From assembly GCA_028751875.1 (NCBI GenBank), contig CM054155.1:7428756-7492755 (forward strand): a stretch of DNA of 64,000 bases, read 5' to 3'. Shown here one piece after another: positions 45,116 through 56,904 of this stretch (the stretch's first letter is position 1; every line of letters begins with the position of its first letter). The stretch is from Rapana venosa. Lineage: Eukaryota; Mollusca; Gastropoda; Neogastropoda; Muricidae. The notes beneath the pieces were generated by a model. That model was not told the DNA's origin, did no database searches, and was given only the letters and a program-made list of their open reading frames with translations. Made by a program: the position numbers and the translations under genes.

Positions 45116-45547
45116 TGGCTCCGTGGCCTAGAGGTCAGGTCACGTACCTACCTAGGAAGTGAAAAGACAGGGTCAGAAGAGTTGCGGTGGTTTGATCCCC
45201 TTCTAGGCCAGAAACTTTTCTCCCATCCATTAGACTATAAGGGGTGGTCTTGGTGCTAGTCTTTTGGATGAGACGAAGAACCGAGGTCTCGTGTGTTACA
45301 CATATGTATATTTAGCGTATGTAAAAAAAAAACCCCGGAAATGAAAGAGCTGTCCCTTGTAAAATTCTGTAGAAATAGGTCACTCTGATAGGAAAACAAA
45401 TGCACTTGCCGAAAGAAAACAAAAGATCTAATGGGTGGTGCTGCTCTTGTGGCGACGTGCTCTCTCAGGAAGAGCAGCCCGAATTTCACTCAGAGAAATC
45501 TGCCGTGATGTAAAGTGGTATAAATAAATAAGTAAAACAAATAAATG
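45116..45547 (+). mobile_element. SINE A, copy 3
   Basis: Joins module E at the same point as copy 2, so it was copied with E. A six-base AGGTCA duplication lies in the head (AGAGGTCAGGTCACG). The 3' end is GTAAAGTGGTATAAATAAAT. Confidence 0.87.
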
Positions 45548-45549
45548 AA

Positions 45550-46140
45550 AGCAGTGGCATTACAGGTATTAACAGCCTTAGTATCTTACATATGAGTAGG
45601 GGACAAAGTAAATGAGGTATCTATCTGGACCCTAATTGCCACGCCTTTCACATTACATGTTGCCTTCTTTTGTATACCAAGGGAGGAACTCTAATAATGA
45701 CCTTTTCTGTTCTCTGCAACTCTATGTCTCTTGTGTAGTGACATACATGACTCTGTCTCTGTCTGTCTGTCTCTGTCTGTCTAGCTGTCTGTCTGTTCAC
45801 GCAAGCGAGCGTGCGCGCGTGTGTGTGTATTGTGTGTGTGTGTGTATGCGTGCGTGCGTGTTTGTGTGTGTGTGCGCCGCGCGCGGCAGTGCGTGCGTGC
45901 GTACTTACGAGTGTGTGTGCACATGTGTCGGCCCTACCCCCAACCCCCAGTCCCCAACATTTAGTTGCTTTTTTAATTAGTTTGGAGGAATTACATTTGT
46001 TGTTAATCTTTTCCAAGAAGCCAGAAAGCAAAGAAAGATACACGAATACAGAAAACTTACAAAAACAGGGCTAAGAAATCTGGAGCTTGGCAACAGAGAA
46101 AAGAATGGTATACTGTGTGTCTGAAGATAGGACATTATCC
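45550..46140. other. Unclassified sequence with (CTGT)n and (GT)n
   Basis: CTGT-type repeats at 45752-45800 and a GT/GCGC tract at 45818-45925; no gene. Confidence 0.6.
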
Positions 46141-46480
46141 TCTAGAACGTGTGTGTGTGTGTGTGTGGAAAGTAAAGGTGGGCTGAGCCATGATCTAATT
46201 TCATACACAGATGGGGTAGTGAGGTTCATCTAATGGAGACAAGTATGTGTCCAAGCCACTAAGGGGCAGACTGGTCAGTCGGTAAGGTTGTTTGCTGGCC
46301 AGGTGATTAGTTGAGGTGAAAGGAAAAGGATTGTGATAGCAGAAGGTAAAGGAAGAAGGTTGTGTTGAAGAAGGCAAGATAAAATTAGCAAGGCTCAGAT
46401 AAGAGAATGGTAAAAAACAATATACTTTGTAGAAAGGAAAGTGTATTGGTTTAAAGGAAAGTGTATTAGTTTGTGTAGTA
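46140..46480. repeat. Module G, diverged copy
   Basis: TGTGTGGAAAGTAAAGGTGGG, GGTTCATCTAATGGAGAC, TCAGTCGGTAAGGTTG and a closing TAGCAAGGCTCAGAT follow the order of the units at 6900-7140. Confidence 0.5.
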
Positions 46481-46817
46481 TAAAAGTACAATAGGGCATT
46501 TTAGAAGTTGTGTGGTGGATAACTTATATTTTCATTGTGACTCCAGAAAAAAACAAGTATAGATACTATCATTTCAAATCAGCTAAGAGAGAAGAACAAA
46601 ATGCTCCTTCATTTTGTTTTATGTCAGTCTTAATTACATGACCTCTGCCCGTGATATCCTTTTGTTACAATGCAGGTGACAGACAGGTCAAACCATAAGA
46701 AAGATTTGTTCAATAAACAGCTAAACATCTTTATCTGAGCTAATTGAATGAACAATTCCACGTTTTTACTGAAATCAAGAATGCTCCAAACAAAGAGTGT
46801 TGTAGTTCACAGGCAAG

Positions 46818-46876
46818 GAGCAGAGAGAGAGAGGAGAGAGGAGAGGGGAGAGAGAGAGAGAGGAGAGGAGAGAGAG

Positions 46877-46948
<72 letters not shown>

Positions 46949-46985
46949 CAGACAGACAGACAGATAGACAGACAGAAAGAGAGGG
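46818..46985. repeat. (GA)n tract with (GACA)n end
   Basis: Purine tract with GGAGA interruptions, ending GACAGACAGACAGATAGAC. A LINE 3' end begins shortly after. Confidence 0.95.
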
Positions 46986-47009
46986 TGCATGTATCTCATC
47001 TTAGATTGA

Positions 47010-47060
47010 TCATTTCAACAGCAATCTTCACCTTCTAAGTGATGTTACCGTTGTGTGTGT

Positions 47061-47094
<34 letters not shown>

Positions 47095-47288
47095 GCGCGC
47101 AGCGCGCCGTGTGTGTGAAATGCGTGCGTGCGTGAGTAGTGCGCGCGAATGGATTAAAATCTGTTGCTCATTATGTTTAAGGAGAGTTGCATGCCTGTAA
47201 ATGATTGAGTGCAAGCGCTTCGATTTGTTTGTTTTTTACAAGATTCAGCGCTATATAAATTCCATATATTATTATTATTATTATTATT
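47010..47288 (+). mobile_element. CR1/L2-type LINE 3' end only
   Basis: It begins TTTCAACAGCAATCTTCACC. It has the GT tract at 47053-47092, GCGCGC islands, then the block around GAGAGTTGCATGCCTGTAAA, AAGCGCTTCGATTTG, TTCAGCGCTATATAAATTCC and the (ATT)n tail. Coding sequence is entirely absent. The block after the GT tract is almost identical to 18420-18540, so this is a young copy. Confidence 0.88.
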
Positions 47289-47549
47289 TGTGATAAAAGT
47301 AATTATGAACTTTTGCATAAAAAAGAAAAAGAACAAACCTTGATGAATATCCATTCCATTCAACAGATACGCAGATATCGAGCATGGAAGACACATAATA
47401 ACTTTAACAAGATATGGTTACATGACTGACAGAAATGGAAACAGTTTTCATGCATTTCATTTTCTGACCAAAACAAACCAGTCTTGCTTGTAATTTCCTC
47501 ATCAAGACTCTTAATACCATTTTTGTAATCTGTTTTAAAATGAAACCAT

Positions 47550-47765
47550 CTCCCCGTGGGCATGCCGGGTCCCGCCAGTATAAATAGCACCCCAACCTTA
47601 TGGAAATTCTGTGCTAGGAATTCCTTCTTTTCTACCACTCTCTTTATCACTTCCGTCTTCCTGTTGCCGCATTATTGTATATTTTCTACCCTTTTTAGTC
47701 CATTCTTCTGTCTTTTTTTCTTTCCAGAAAGACAAATTAAAAAGTCACCTATCATTCAGATTTTG
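47550..47765 (-). repeat. Repeat M, copy 5
   Basis: CCCCGTGGGCATGCCGGGTC, CCAGTATAAATAGCACCCC, GGAAATTCTGTGCTAGGAATTCC, then the pyrimidine-rich body. The TATA motif is intact. Confidence 0.75.
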
Positions 47766-47884
47766 TTGTTTAGTTAAGACATTTGAGGCCGTTCTATTTA
47801 TTTTATGGAGAGTATTAATATATGCCACAGCTTAAAATGACAGGAAAATCGTGGAACATGGGTTGTTTTTTTTCTAGCACTCCC

Positions 47885-48035
47885 TAACTGCCAGACTCAT
47901 GTCTGTCCTACTGGCTGCAATCGATGGAGGGCGGAAGGCAGGGGCAGTGAAAGTGTCAGTGTCTCCTTTGACATTTTCTACTTCAGCAGGTGACAAGGGC
48001 ACCATTTACCTGCTCTGGTATTGATTTCCATTTTG
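47885..48035. repeat. Module E 3' fragment
   Basis: AACTGCCAGACTCATGTCTG, CGATGGAGGGCGGAAGGCAG and TTTCTACTTCAGCAGGTGAC; close to the form at 3980-4110. Confidence 0.65.
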
Positions 48036-48177
48036 CACTGTGCTTCCTATGCATTTTGGTATACAAGGTGTATATCATACATATGTGTATAACTCATCTC
48101 TGTCTCTCGGCTTCAGAGTGTGTCTCGTTTTCAGCTTCAGATTGTCTTTCTTCTGCTCTCCCAGCTAGCTGTCTCTT

Positions 48178-48178
48178 G

Positions 48179-48228
<50 letters not shown>

Positions 48229-48250
48229 GATGATGATAATAGTGATAATA
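48178..48250. repeat. (AAT)n/(ATG)n microsatellite
   Basis: AAT run passing into ATGATGATG. Confidence 0.95.
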
Positions 48251-48544
48251 TAGTACCAATAATAATCACAAAATAGTGATAATTATGATAATTCATGGAA
48301 CATTCTTTATTGCACTGACTTGTAAAGCAAACAAGTCAAGGCTCTTGCGTTTGAATCATTCACCCACTTGCGACCATTCACAAAAAGATTAACAGATTTT
48401 AAATGTTGACACTGACAAACACGTATATACTGCCTACTTTCTGTAGAACATTATCTGTTTGTCTCTGTCCTTTCTGTTTGTTTTGGTCCTTGTTTCTTAA
48501 TACACCTGTCTATATGTCGGCCTTTCCACTACATGGACAGTGTG

Positions 48545-48578
48545 CATGTCTGTCTGTCTGTCTCTTTTCCTTCTCTCT

Positions 48579-48640
<62 letters not shown>

Positions 48641-48830
48641 CCTTGTCACTTTTCTCTCCTTCCCTCTTCCCCTCTCTCTCCTTAACGTCTGTCTGGCTGT
48701 CTGTCATTTTGTCTGCCCGACTGTCTGTCTACTTTTGCCTGTGTCTCTGTATGTTATGTTTGCCTGCCTGCCTATCTGCCTGCCTGTCTGCCTGCTAGCC
48801 TGTCTGTCTGTCTGTCTGTCTGTCTCCCCT
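48545..48830. repeat. (CT)n and (CTGT/CTGC)n tract
   Basis: CT run at 48572-48636, then irregular CTGTCTG and TGCCTGCC units. Confidence 0.93.
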
Positions 48831-49734
48831 TCTCTCTCTCTTTGTTTGTTCTCTTTACGTTCTATACATCTATCTTACGTGTTGTTTAATTCTTCAATTG
48901 ATAGATGGAGAACAAGTTCATTAATTTTTTGTTTTGCTTTTTAAAGAGCTTATAGGGGTTTGCCATCTATCAGAAGCCAATGACAAAGTTCAAATGTCTT
49001 AAAGAGGAAGCAAATGATACATTTTTTGATGAGCAGATCTCCCGTTTGAAGGAATATAAGCAGATTGCACAGGATTTATTGTTACGGTTAAAAAGATTCT
49101 AAACTTATCGTCTCCTTTCTGGAATTTATATGTCAGTAAAAATAACCTTTTTGGAATTTATATGTCAGTAAAATAATTTATATGCAAAGACAGCTTCTTG
49201 AGATAAATCATGAAATATTTTTGTTTAAAAAGCAACTACCTGTTTCAACTGAATTTAGTGTATTGACCCCTTAGGATGCTCTCTTAAGACATAGCTGTTG
49301 TAGTCATAAAACTGCTCTAAAATTGCACTTCTTTTCCACTTGTCCTTCTTTGTGCAGACATTTTTTTCCTTTATGGCTTTTCCTTTCTCAGCTTTCTTGA
49401 TAGTTTGCTTCTTGAATGTGGGAAGAAGAAGAACCTCTGGACCCGCCATTGAATGAATATTTTGCATGACTGCTAATATGTGGAATAGGACTTGATTCAC
49501 TTGGAAGATGCATCACAACAATATAAACAAACTATGGGTACTTTCTTTGAAAACAAGTTTTGAAAAAGGTAGAGTTTGATGATGATTATGATGGCCATAA
49601 AGTCATTTACATTTATTTTTTCAATAGACACACCTGTCAACATGACATTGCTTGGTGTAAGTCAGTACATTGAGGATGACACAGTAACACGGCTGCTCAC
49701 TCTTGTCTAGTAAAAGAACCAAAGTTCAGCCAGG

Positions 49735-50145
49735 AGAAAGAGGACCATGTAAACGGCACCAGCCACCCTCACCCCAGCCTGCAGCCCCACTGTCTCATTA
49801 TCCCGTAACAATCTGCCAAAAGTTGCCGTTATTATGGGTTTTTTACACCCAAAGCACGTCCTGATTTCCCTTCCCGCCAGCCACAGAAATGTGGGCACTG
49901 GAGGAATACTGGGACTCCAGCGTATCAGAGAGCAGAGCAGAGTATCAAGCAGGCTGGGTCAGGCAGGAGGTATTGATGGAGGACTGGGTGGCAGCAGTAA
50001 TAACCACAGGGGCAACGGCTCCACACAGGCCTGAACCAATCCCTGCCACTTTCCTCACTTCCTTAATCGGTCCTCCTTTGAATGCAAATGATTTTCTTGC
50101 TTTCTCTGTTCATTTTTGTTTCATTATTTTTCTTCATCAACGCTA
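49735..50145. repeat. Module D, copy D4 (carries an ORF preserved in D4-D6)
   Basis: CACTGTCTCATTATCCCG, TTTTTTACACCCAAAGCACG, CACAGAAATGTGGGCACTGG, GTATCAGAGAGCAGAGC, GGCAGCAGTAATAACCACAGG and CTTTGAATGCAAATGATTTTC. The minus strand reads MPTFLWLAGREIRTCFGCKK for about 63 codons, and the equivalent frame is also open at 57063-57347 and 58681-58872. No domain is recognised; it may be chance retention. Confidence 0.65.
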
Positions 50146-50526
50146 ATATTCACGTAGGTCTATAGATGCAAAGTGGTTTACAGAGTGTTTTTTTGTCTCT
50201 ATGTCCCTATCTGTCCCTGTCTACCCATCTAAAAAGAAATAATAGAAGTAAGATAATGTCTTAATGCAATAGTGTGTGAACACAAAAGGGACCTAACTGC
50301 ATCTTTTTGCACACGTTTTTGTTGTTGACCCTTTAAAGGAATAGTAGCATCACAGTTAACTAAATGCAAAATGGTTTGATGAAAGTTTTTCATCTTGTAT
50401 GACAATAGCAATAAAAGTGCTGGACAGAAATTGATCTTTGTGCCACAAAAATAGTTTACACTGATAAAATGTGAAGACAGAGAAAGAAAAACTAGGAAGA
50501 AGAAAGGTGGTGTGTCTGTGAAGAGG

Positions 50527-50824
50527 TAAGGTAAAGGTAAAGGAGTCCCATAACCTATAGGGTCGTAGGGGAGCGAGGCGTCAGAGACCTCACTTCTCTA
50601 GGCCCAGCATATTGAGGGCGGCGCCCATCTCCTCTCCCTCACTGCTTTACCTTCCCTGACCCTAAAGAGGGCAGGTACCCATTTACAGCTGGGTGAACTG
50701 GGGGAACTGTATTGAAGCCAAGGCGCGCAAACGGTCACCCATCCAACTGGTAACCACGCTCGACGCTGCTTAACTTGGCTGGGGAAAGCGTGTGCTCCGA
50801 CCACTGAGCTATCCCGTCCCCAAA
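50527..50824 (-). mobile_element. SINE B, copy 4, with 10-base target-site duplication
   Basis: Flanked by TGTGAAGAGG at 50517-50526 and 50825-50834. Minus-strand head GGGGACGGGATAGCTCAGTGG; 5S-like block at 50731-50774 reading GTTAAGCAGCGTCGAGCGTG on the minus strand and ending GGTGGGTGACCG. The 3' end is in the (GGTAAA)-like stretch near 50527-50543. The site is empty in blocks 2 and 3 (about 57985 and 60660). Confidence 0.92.
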
Positions 50825-50834
50825 TGTGAAGAGG

Positions 50835-52015
50835 ACAACAGCCTAAAATCAATGGACTGGGGATGGGAAGGGTCCAGGAAAGGGAAACAGTAGGAAGTTA
50901 CTGGAGGAAACGGTTATTATCACGGTGAGTGTGATGAGAGTAGAAGACAAGAAGAGGTGAGGGTGGCAGGAAAGATAAAGGATTGTCTGGGTGAGGGAGA
51001 AAGTTATTTGTCTGCTTAGCTGCTAATTTTGTACAACGATGGAGGAGCTTCCATTTCAGATTTCTGGTTTTGTGGACAGGAGAGACATCTGGGGGAAATA
51101 TCTCAAACTAAGTAAGGATTCACTGTCGGCCAGTCATGGTTCTGTGTTAGTTGTCATAGTCACGGTTACAACAAGATTAGAATGTTTGTTGTGCTCAAGT
51201 TCTGCTACCAGCCTACCTCACAAGAAATTATGATCAAAGCAAAAGACTCTGCTATCAGTACATGACATCTGCTGGCATTCTTTTCTATCAATGCCGTCAT
51301 CCCATTGATGCAGTAAACATAGTACCCTATCATCCTTTTATTGTGTCCCCTTATCCTGACTGAACTACAAACCACAGAGAGTAGTCAAATGTCAAATGTG
51401 TATGAAACCAACATTTTGCTATTCATCTGGCAATCATCATAAATCTGTCTTTTGAGGAAAAGGACCTCTTTGTACACACAACTTTGCATTAGATTTCCCT
51501 TTATGCTCTACAAGCATGTCAAGGTTACATACATATTTAACAACTTCATTTTACAAACATTGAGAACTAAAACCTGCACTGAAGAGAAGAAGTTGATCCC
51601 CTTAAATCTAAAGTACTATTAAAAAAATTATGGTAATAAAAAAAGCAAAACTTGCATATATTTTGCAACATATTAATGAAAGTAATTATTTGACCCCTAA
51701 TGAAAAAAATTATGAGTCCCCACTGCCCCTATGTTTTTCTTCCCTTAGGGGTGGATTCAGAGACATTTTCATCCAATAAAAAACACAATTTGTTGAGCTA
51801 AAAGCTTTTTATCGCTAAAGAAACCTCTTACAGCATGTTTAAAACAACATAATTTTAATGTAGGCTTTAACACTTTGATTACATTAAAACAGACCAGTCT
51901 CTTTTTTGAGCCAAAATGTACTAAATCTTTCCAGTATTTGTTGAAAGAGATCTTCTCTTAGACACATTTATATTTTTTTCTGAAAGGACAAGAAATTTAT
52001 GAGTCACCCCACTTA
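50835..52015. other. Linking sequence of block 1
   Basis: No gene. Aligns with about 60660-61935 in block 3, with GGAAATATCTCA, TGTTAGTTGTCATAG, CATCCCATTGATGCAGTA and AACAGCATGTTTAAA landmarks in the same order. Confidence 0.65.
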
Positions 52016-52019
52016 AGGA

Positions 52020-52470
52020 TGCTTAAGTTAATCACCCTAAGAGCAGGTCTTTTGCACGTAACAGGTAACAGCAAGTGACAGACCTCATTCATCATGATGG
52101 CCCCCAGCTGTGCTGTCTTTGATAACATGCCATGAATCAGCCGGGCAGAGAGAGGTGCCATGGCAAACTTCGATTTTTGACCTTAGAGTGGCACCATAAA
52201 AGTGACAAGTGTGGCACAGACATGGAAAGGAGATCTTTTAGATGTGCTTAGTTAATTCCGACATTTGAAGTCACTGGGGTCACTTTATGGCCAGCATGAC
52301 TGTGTCTTTGTCTGGAAGAGAGGAGATTCAAAGGCCAGAGATTTTCTTCTGTCTTTTTTGCTGTTCTGCGACAGCATGGCTGTGGTTGATGCTTAAGGTG
52401 AGGAAGGAACAGGGTGGGTGAATTTGGGTGTGCGCTTATTCAATATTTTCTGTTTGAGCAGGTGCCAAGT
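52020..52470. repeat. Module E, copy E1 of block 1
   Basis: CTAAGAGCAGGTCTTTTGC, TGCCATGAATCAGCCGGGC, GGCAAACTTCGATTTTTGACC, ATTTGAAGTCACTGGGGTC and TTCAATATTTTCTGTTTGAGC. Exactly 900 bases before the matching bases of E2. Confidence 0.7.
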
Positions 52471-52474
52471 TGCA

Positions 52475-52930
52475 TGAATACTTGGACTGCTCTTAATTGA
52501 TAGTCAAAAATGTATCTGTTTTGTAAAGTAGAGCTTTTTTGATAATTATGATTAAAGAAAACTTGCAATGCTCCTGTATATATTTCAATTATCTAATGAA
52601 AATATGTGACCCTTAATGAAAATAAATTGAGTCCCCATTCTTCCTCTGTCTTTCTTCTCTTACAGACCAGACTCAGACGAATATTTGTTTTATAGAAAAT
52701 ACATATTACTATGCTAAAAGCTTTTCATGGGTAAAGAAATCTCCTTGCAACATGTTTAAACTTAACATATAGCTGAATAACTAACAGAGAAGGTTCTTTT
52801 ATTTGAGCCAAAATATATCAAACACTTCTAATTCTTGTTGAAAGATGTCTTCTCTTAGACACATTCTTTATAATTTTCGAAAAGGACATGGAATTTATGA
52901 GTCTCCGCACTTAACGATGCTAAAGTTACA
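52475..52930. other. Linking sequence between E1 and E2 of block 1
   Basis: No gene. It resembles 51560-52015 (TGCTAAAAGCTTTTCATGG and AACATGTTTAAA), so E and this link are duplicated together. Confidence 0.6.
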
Positions 52931-52934
52931 CCCC

Positions 52935-53450
52935 CCTAAGAGCAGCATCTTTTGCATGTGACAGGTAACAGCCAGTGACAGACCTCATTCATCATGATGG
53001 CCCCCAGCTGTGCTGTCTTTGATAACACGCCATGAATCAGCCAGGCAGAGAGAGGTGCAATGGCAAACTTCGATTTTTGACCCTAGAGTAGCACCATAAA
53101 AGTGACAAGTGTGACACAGACCTGGAAAGGAGATCTTTGAGACTTGCTGGTTAATTCGGACATTTGAAGTCACTGGAGTCACTTTATGGCCAGCATGTGT
53201 CCTTGTCTGGAAGAGAGGAGATTCAAAGGCCAGAGATTTTCTTCTGTCTTTTTTGCAGTTCTGTGATAGCTCTGATCAATGCTGGTGCATTGCTGCAATA
53301 GATGATGTAAGAAAGAATAGGGACAGTGAATATGTGTGTGTGTGTGGTGCATATGAGTGTGTGCGTGCGTGCGTGTGTCTTCTTCAATATTTCCTGTTTG
53401 AGCAGGTGGCAAGTGAATTATGTACTTGTATCATTGTTGATCAATAGACA
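52935..53450. repeat. Module E, copy E2 of block 1
   Basis: Same landmarks as E1, with a (GT)n/(GTGC)n expansion at 53331-53380 and the end TTTCCTGTTTGAGCAGGTGG. Confidence 0.7.
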
Positions 53451-54280
53451 AAACATTTTCCTTTTTGTAAAATGTAGTACAAAAACAAGCAAACAAACAA
53501 AGAAAGAAAAAATCCCAAGGAAAAAAGCTCCTCCCAAACGAGCAATAGCCCCTAAAACAAAATTAATTATAAAATGTTTTCAATTTTTGAATAATCTCTG
53601 TCTCCCTCCTTTCGTGTTTGACTTTTTGCGTTTATCTGTTTCTCTTTATCCTAGTTCTTTCCCTTTATTGACATAATTCGAAAGTTTTTGATTGCATGGG
53701 GAAAACAGCAAACTTACTAAAAGCACAAATAGACATACTTGGCATGACCAAAGCACAATAAAGAATAAATTAGGACAGAGGTCAATTCTACTCTTTCTCT
53801 TCTCTCCTCTTGTACTTTTTGTCCCCTTTTCTCTCTGTTTTAACTCCATCCTTCTAGTCTCCTTCCCCCTCTCTCTTTTCCACTGTATTTGGTTTGCCTG
53901 CTTCTTGTTGGTCTTCATTTGTGTTTATTGTTTGAAAAAAGAAAAGAATGTTTAGTTACGTTTTCATGTACTGTTCTGTACCCTGTAAAGTGGCGATCTT
54001 GGAAGGTAAGGTGTGGCTTGAACTGAATAGTTTGAACCTGATACCTCCATCCTTGAGAAAACCGAACAGTTGAAAAGAAATAAAACCCAAATCTTACACC
54101 TAGATTTCTTTTCTGTAGGTACTGGTAAGAGGCCACTAAAGACTATTCTTGACAAAAATGAATAGTTTCGCATCACTGGATCACAGTTTAATGAAGAGGG
54201 CAGGAAAACAAAAATAGCCACTCACCAGCGACTACAAAATACTACTCTTAGTGGTTCGAGGTGGTGGACTTAAGTGTTAA

Positions 54281-54505
54281 TTTGCGGTACCTCTTGGATG
54301 GGTAAATTTGTGGTACCTCTTGGAAAGTGTTAATTTGTGGTACCTCTTGGAAAGCGTTAATTTGCGATACCTCTCTGAAAGGGTTAATTTGTGGTACCTC
54401 TTGGAAAGTGTTAATTTGTGGTACCTCTTGGAAAGTGTTAATTTGTGGTGCCTCTTGGAAAGGGTTAATTTGGTGCCTCTTGGAAAGGGTAAATTTGGTG
54501 CAACT
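54281..54505. repeat. 27-base minisatellite, about 8.5 units
   Basis: Units of the type GTTAATTTGTGGTACCTCTTGGAAAGT; the last two are shortened to 24 bases. Because 27 and 24 are multiples of three, both strands stay open (plus NLWYLLESV, minus INTFQEVPQ per unit). No flanking coding exon is evident. Confidence 0.95.
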
Positions 54506-54559
54506 CTTGTCTAAGAGGCCAGCCAACAACAACACAAACAAAACAAGTTAAAGACCCAC

Positions 54560-54930
54560 AGTACCTGGCTGGGTAATTTGGATCTTGGTGACAGAGAAGA
54601 ATGGCACTGTCTATTTTTAGGTAGAATTGTGTATAGAGAACGTGTGTGGAAAGGAAGATGGGGTAGGGCCTAAATCCAATTTCCTGTGAACGTATGCAAA
54701 TACGCTAATGCAATAAAAGCAAGTATGTATCTAAGCAAATGAGGGACTGACCAGTCCATCAGGCCAATTGGTGGTCAGTGGCTGCAACAGATTTGTGATG
54801 AGAGGAGGGAACGGTAATGGCAGAGAACGAGTGGAATGATGATTCTGAAATCGGAAAATTTGCGAATGGAGTGTTGGCACATTACACGAAAAGGTCATAG
54901 GTTAGACTTAGGGACAGAAATAAAATGAAA
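54560..54930. repeat. Module G, diverged copy
   Basis: GGTGACAGAGAAGAATGGCAC, AACGTGTGTGGAAAGGAAG, AAATGAGGGACTGACCAG and GTGATGAGAGGAGGG follow the G order. Confidence 0.55.
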
Positions 54931-55235
54931 CAGGGGTTGACAGATCATGTAGAAGACTATGTTTTGTTTTTTTACTATGGAAAAAATAGAAGCTACCAAA
55001 ATTCTGTTGTAGTTTCAAGAGAGGAAACCAATCGTGTCTTCATTTTTACCAAGTGCCAAATCTCAACTATCATGTGAACAAATATGAATTAAGAGATTCG
55101 GGAAAAAGGCAGTGAAAAAGCATTTGAAACAAGATCAGAAAACACAGGAGAAGGAAGAAGAATACGGAGATTTCCAGAGGAGCTTGTAGAAACTGTAGGA
55201 AAGGGAGCCTTTTGCTACTTGTTTACTAGGTGTAT

Positions 55236-55264
55236 GGGGACGAGATAGCTCAGTGGTAAGAACA
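55236..55264 (+). mobile_element. SINE B head fused to a LINE tail
   Basis: GGGGACGAGATAGCTCAGTG plus GTAAGAACA is the tRNA-like head of SINE B. The 5S-like block and body are absent; the sequence goes straight into the LINE tail at 55265. Confidence 0.75.
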
Positions 55265-55450
<186 letters not shown>

Positions 55451-55479
55451 AACACTTACTTTCCCCAAGCTTAGGAGAG

Positions 55480-55548
55480 CCTGTAGAGTAATCCCGATGT
55501 CACTCAGAGAAATTTGTGGTGACAAAGTGGTATACAAATATAGATAGA
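55480..55548 (+). mobile_element. SINE A-type 3' tail fragment
   Basis: ATGTCACTCAGAGAAATTTG, GTGACAAAGTGGTATACAAA. Tail only, without any SINE head. Confidence 0.6.
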
Positions 55549-55604
55549 AATGTGACTGAAGTTTAGTTACAAACTCAACTGAACAGTGTATTGGATATGG
55601 ACTA

Positions 55605-55690
55605 CCCCCCCCCCCCTCCCCATGGGGATGCTGTGGGTCTTTTAGTATAAATACCATCTTCCCATTAAACTTTCCTATCATCATCTTTGT
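55605..55690 (-). repeat. Repeat M end fragment
   Basis: CCCCATGGGGATGCTGTGGG and TTAGTATAAATACCATC, the TATA-bearing end of M. Confidence 0.6.
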
Positions 55691-55744
55691 GATGTTTTCC
55701 TTACTTCTCTCTCTGTGCATATGCATACATATATCTATATATCT

Positions 55745-55843
55745 GTCTGTCTCTTTTTGTCTGTGTCTCTGTCTGTATGTCTGTGTGTCTGCCTGCCTGC
55801 CTGCCTGTCTCCCTGTCTGTCTGTCTGTCTGTCTGTCTATCTG

Positions 55844-55888
<45 letters not shown>

Positions 55889-55890
55889 AT
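55745..55890. repeat. (CTGT)n then (CTAT)n tract
   Basis: Irregular CTGT/CTGC units ending in about ten CTAT tetramers. It matches the position of 48680-48830 in block 1. Confidence 0.95.
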
Positions 55891-56464
55891 TTTTTCATCC
55901 TACATGTTGAATTTTTCAATTGATAGTTTTGTTGTCTTACCATTCTATAACTTTCATCTTATGTGTTGTTGAACTTTTTAATTGATAGATGGTGGACAGG
56001 TTTAATTGATTTCCGTTTTGCTTTTTTAAGAACGTATAGGGCTTTGTCATTTTTCATAAGCCAATGACAAAGTTGAAATGCCTTAAAGAGAAAGCACATC
56101 TTCCCTTTGAAGAGATATAGTAAAACAAAATTATATTGAATTATTCGACAAGATAAAAGGTTGTGTTTTTTTAACATATCTCCTCCTTTCTAGAATGTCC
56201 CTTCAGTAAGAGTAAGTTATGAACCAAGACAGCTTTTCTTTAAAAAAGATAATTAATTTCTAATTAAATACAGAAAAAAAGTATGTTAACTGAATCTAGT
56301 GTTATTGACCTATCATAATTCTCTTTGAAGACGTAGGTTTCATAGTCATAAAACTGCAATGAAGTTGTTGTGCTTCTCCAGTATATATTCCTTCTTAGTG
56401 GATTTGTTTTTTGTCCTTTTGATTCTTCTTTCTTCATCTTACTGGATTCTTTATTTTCTCAATG

Positions 56465-56790
56465 TTTCTCCCATGGGGCCTGTCAGTATAAACAGCATCT
56501 CCACCTTCTGGAAATTCTTTGTAAGAAGTTTCCTCTTTTCCATCACTCTCTATGTTTCTGCCATGTTCCTTTTCTTCTTGTCCCCTCCTTCCTGTCTATT
56601 TTCTTCCATGTTGGTTTATTTTCCTTCCTTTTTATTCAGAAAGACTTAAAAGATGATAATTCTCTCTTATGCACAAGTCTGATGTGCTGGGCCTGACTTG
56701 TCAGGCACTTAAGGGCAGCGTGGCACATTTTTACTCATGTAATGGACAACAACAGTTGTTACTCTGAGCATTGGAAGAAGAAGAAGAAAA
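56465..56790 (-). repeat. Repeat M, copy 6, inserted in block 2
   Basis: CCATGGGGCCTGTCAGTATAA, ACCTTCTGGAAATTCTTTG, AGAAAGACTTAAAAGATG, CTGACTTGTCAGGCACTTAAG and a far end near CTCTGAGCATTGG. It is absent from block 1 at about 49370-49400. Confidence 0.78.
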
Positions 56791-56904
56791 CGATTTCTTC
56801 AATGTGAGAAGAGGAAGAGAAGAATAATGGTACCTGCTGGACTTGCCCTCGACTAAATTTTGTGGTATAAATGCTAACATGTTGAATAAAAAAAATATAA
56901 ACAG

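Larger units (their letters stand above)
41830..45550. repeat. Higher-order block, copy 0 (most diverged)
   Basis: The module order matches the later blocks: the GATTCCTGGTTTTATGGATTAGG region (like 51050 and 60935), then two E modules (43740 and 44678). Spacing of first-E modules to the next blocks is about 8.3 kb and then 9.9 kb. Confidence 0.55.
48880..53950. repeat. Higher-order block, copy 1
   Basis: Shared order with later copies: TTCAATTGATAGATGG (48894), AGAAGCCAATGACAAAGTTC, GAATTTAGTGTATTGACC (49251), ACGGCTGCTCACTCTTG, module D (49735), TGCTGGACAGAAATTGATC (50418), GATTTCTGGTTTTGTGGACAGG (51060), E1 (52020), E2 (52935) and a run near 53690. Compared with copies 2 and 3 it uniquely carries a SINE B at 50527. 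Confidence 0.75.

Noticed and set aside
54281..54505. CRISPR-like array
   Set aside because: Adjacent 27-base units with no spacers, in a eukaryotic context: a minisatellite.
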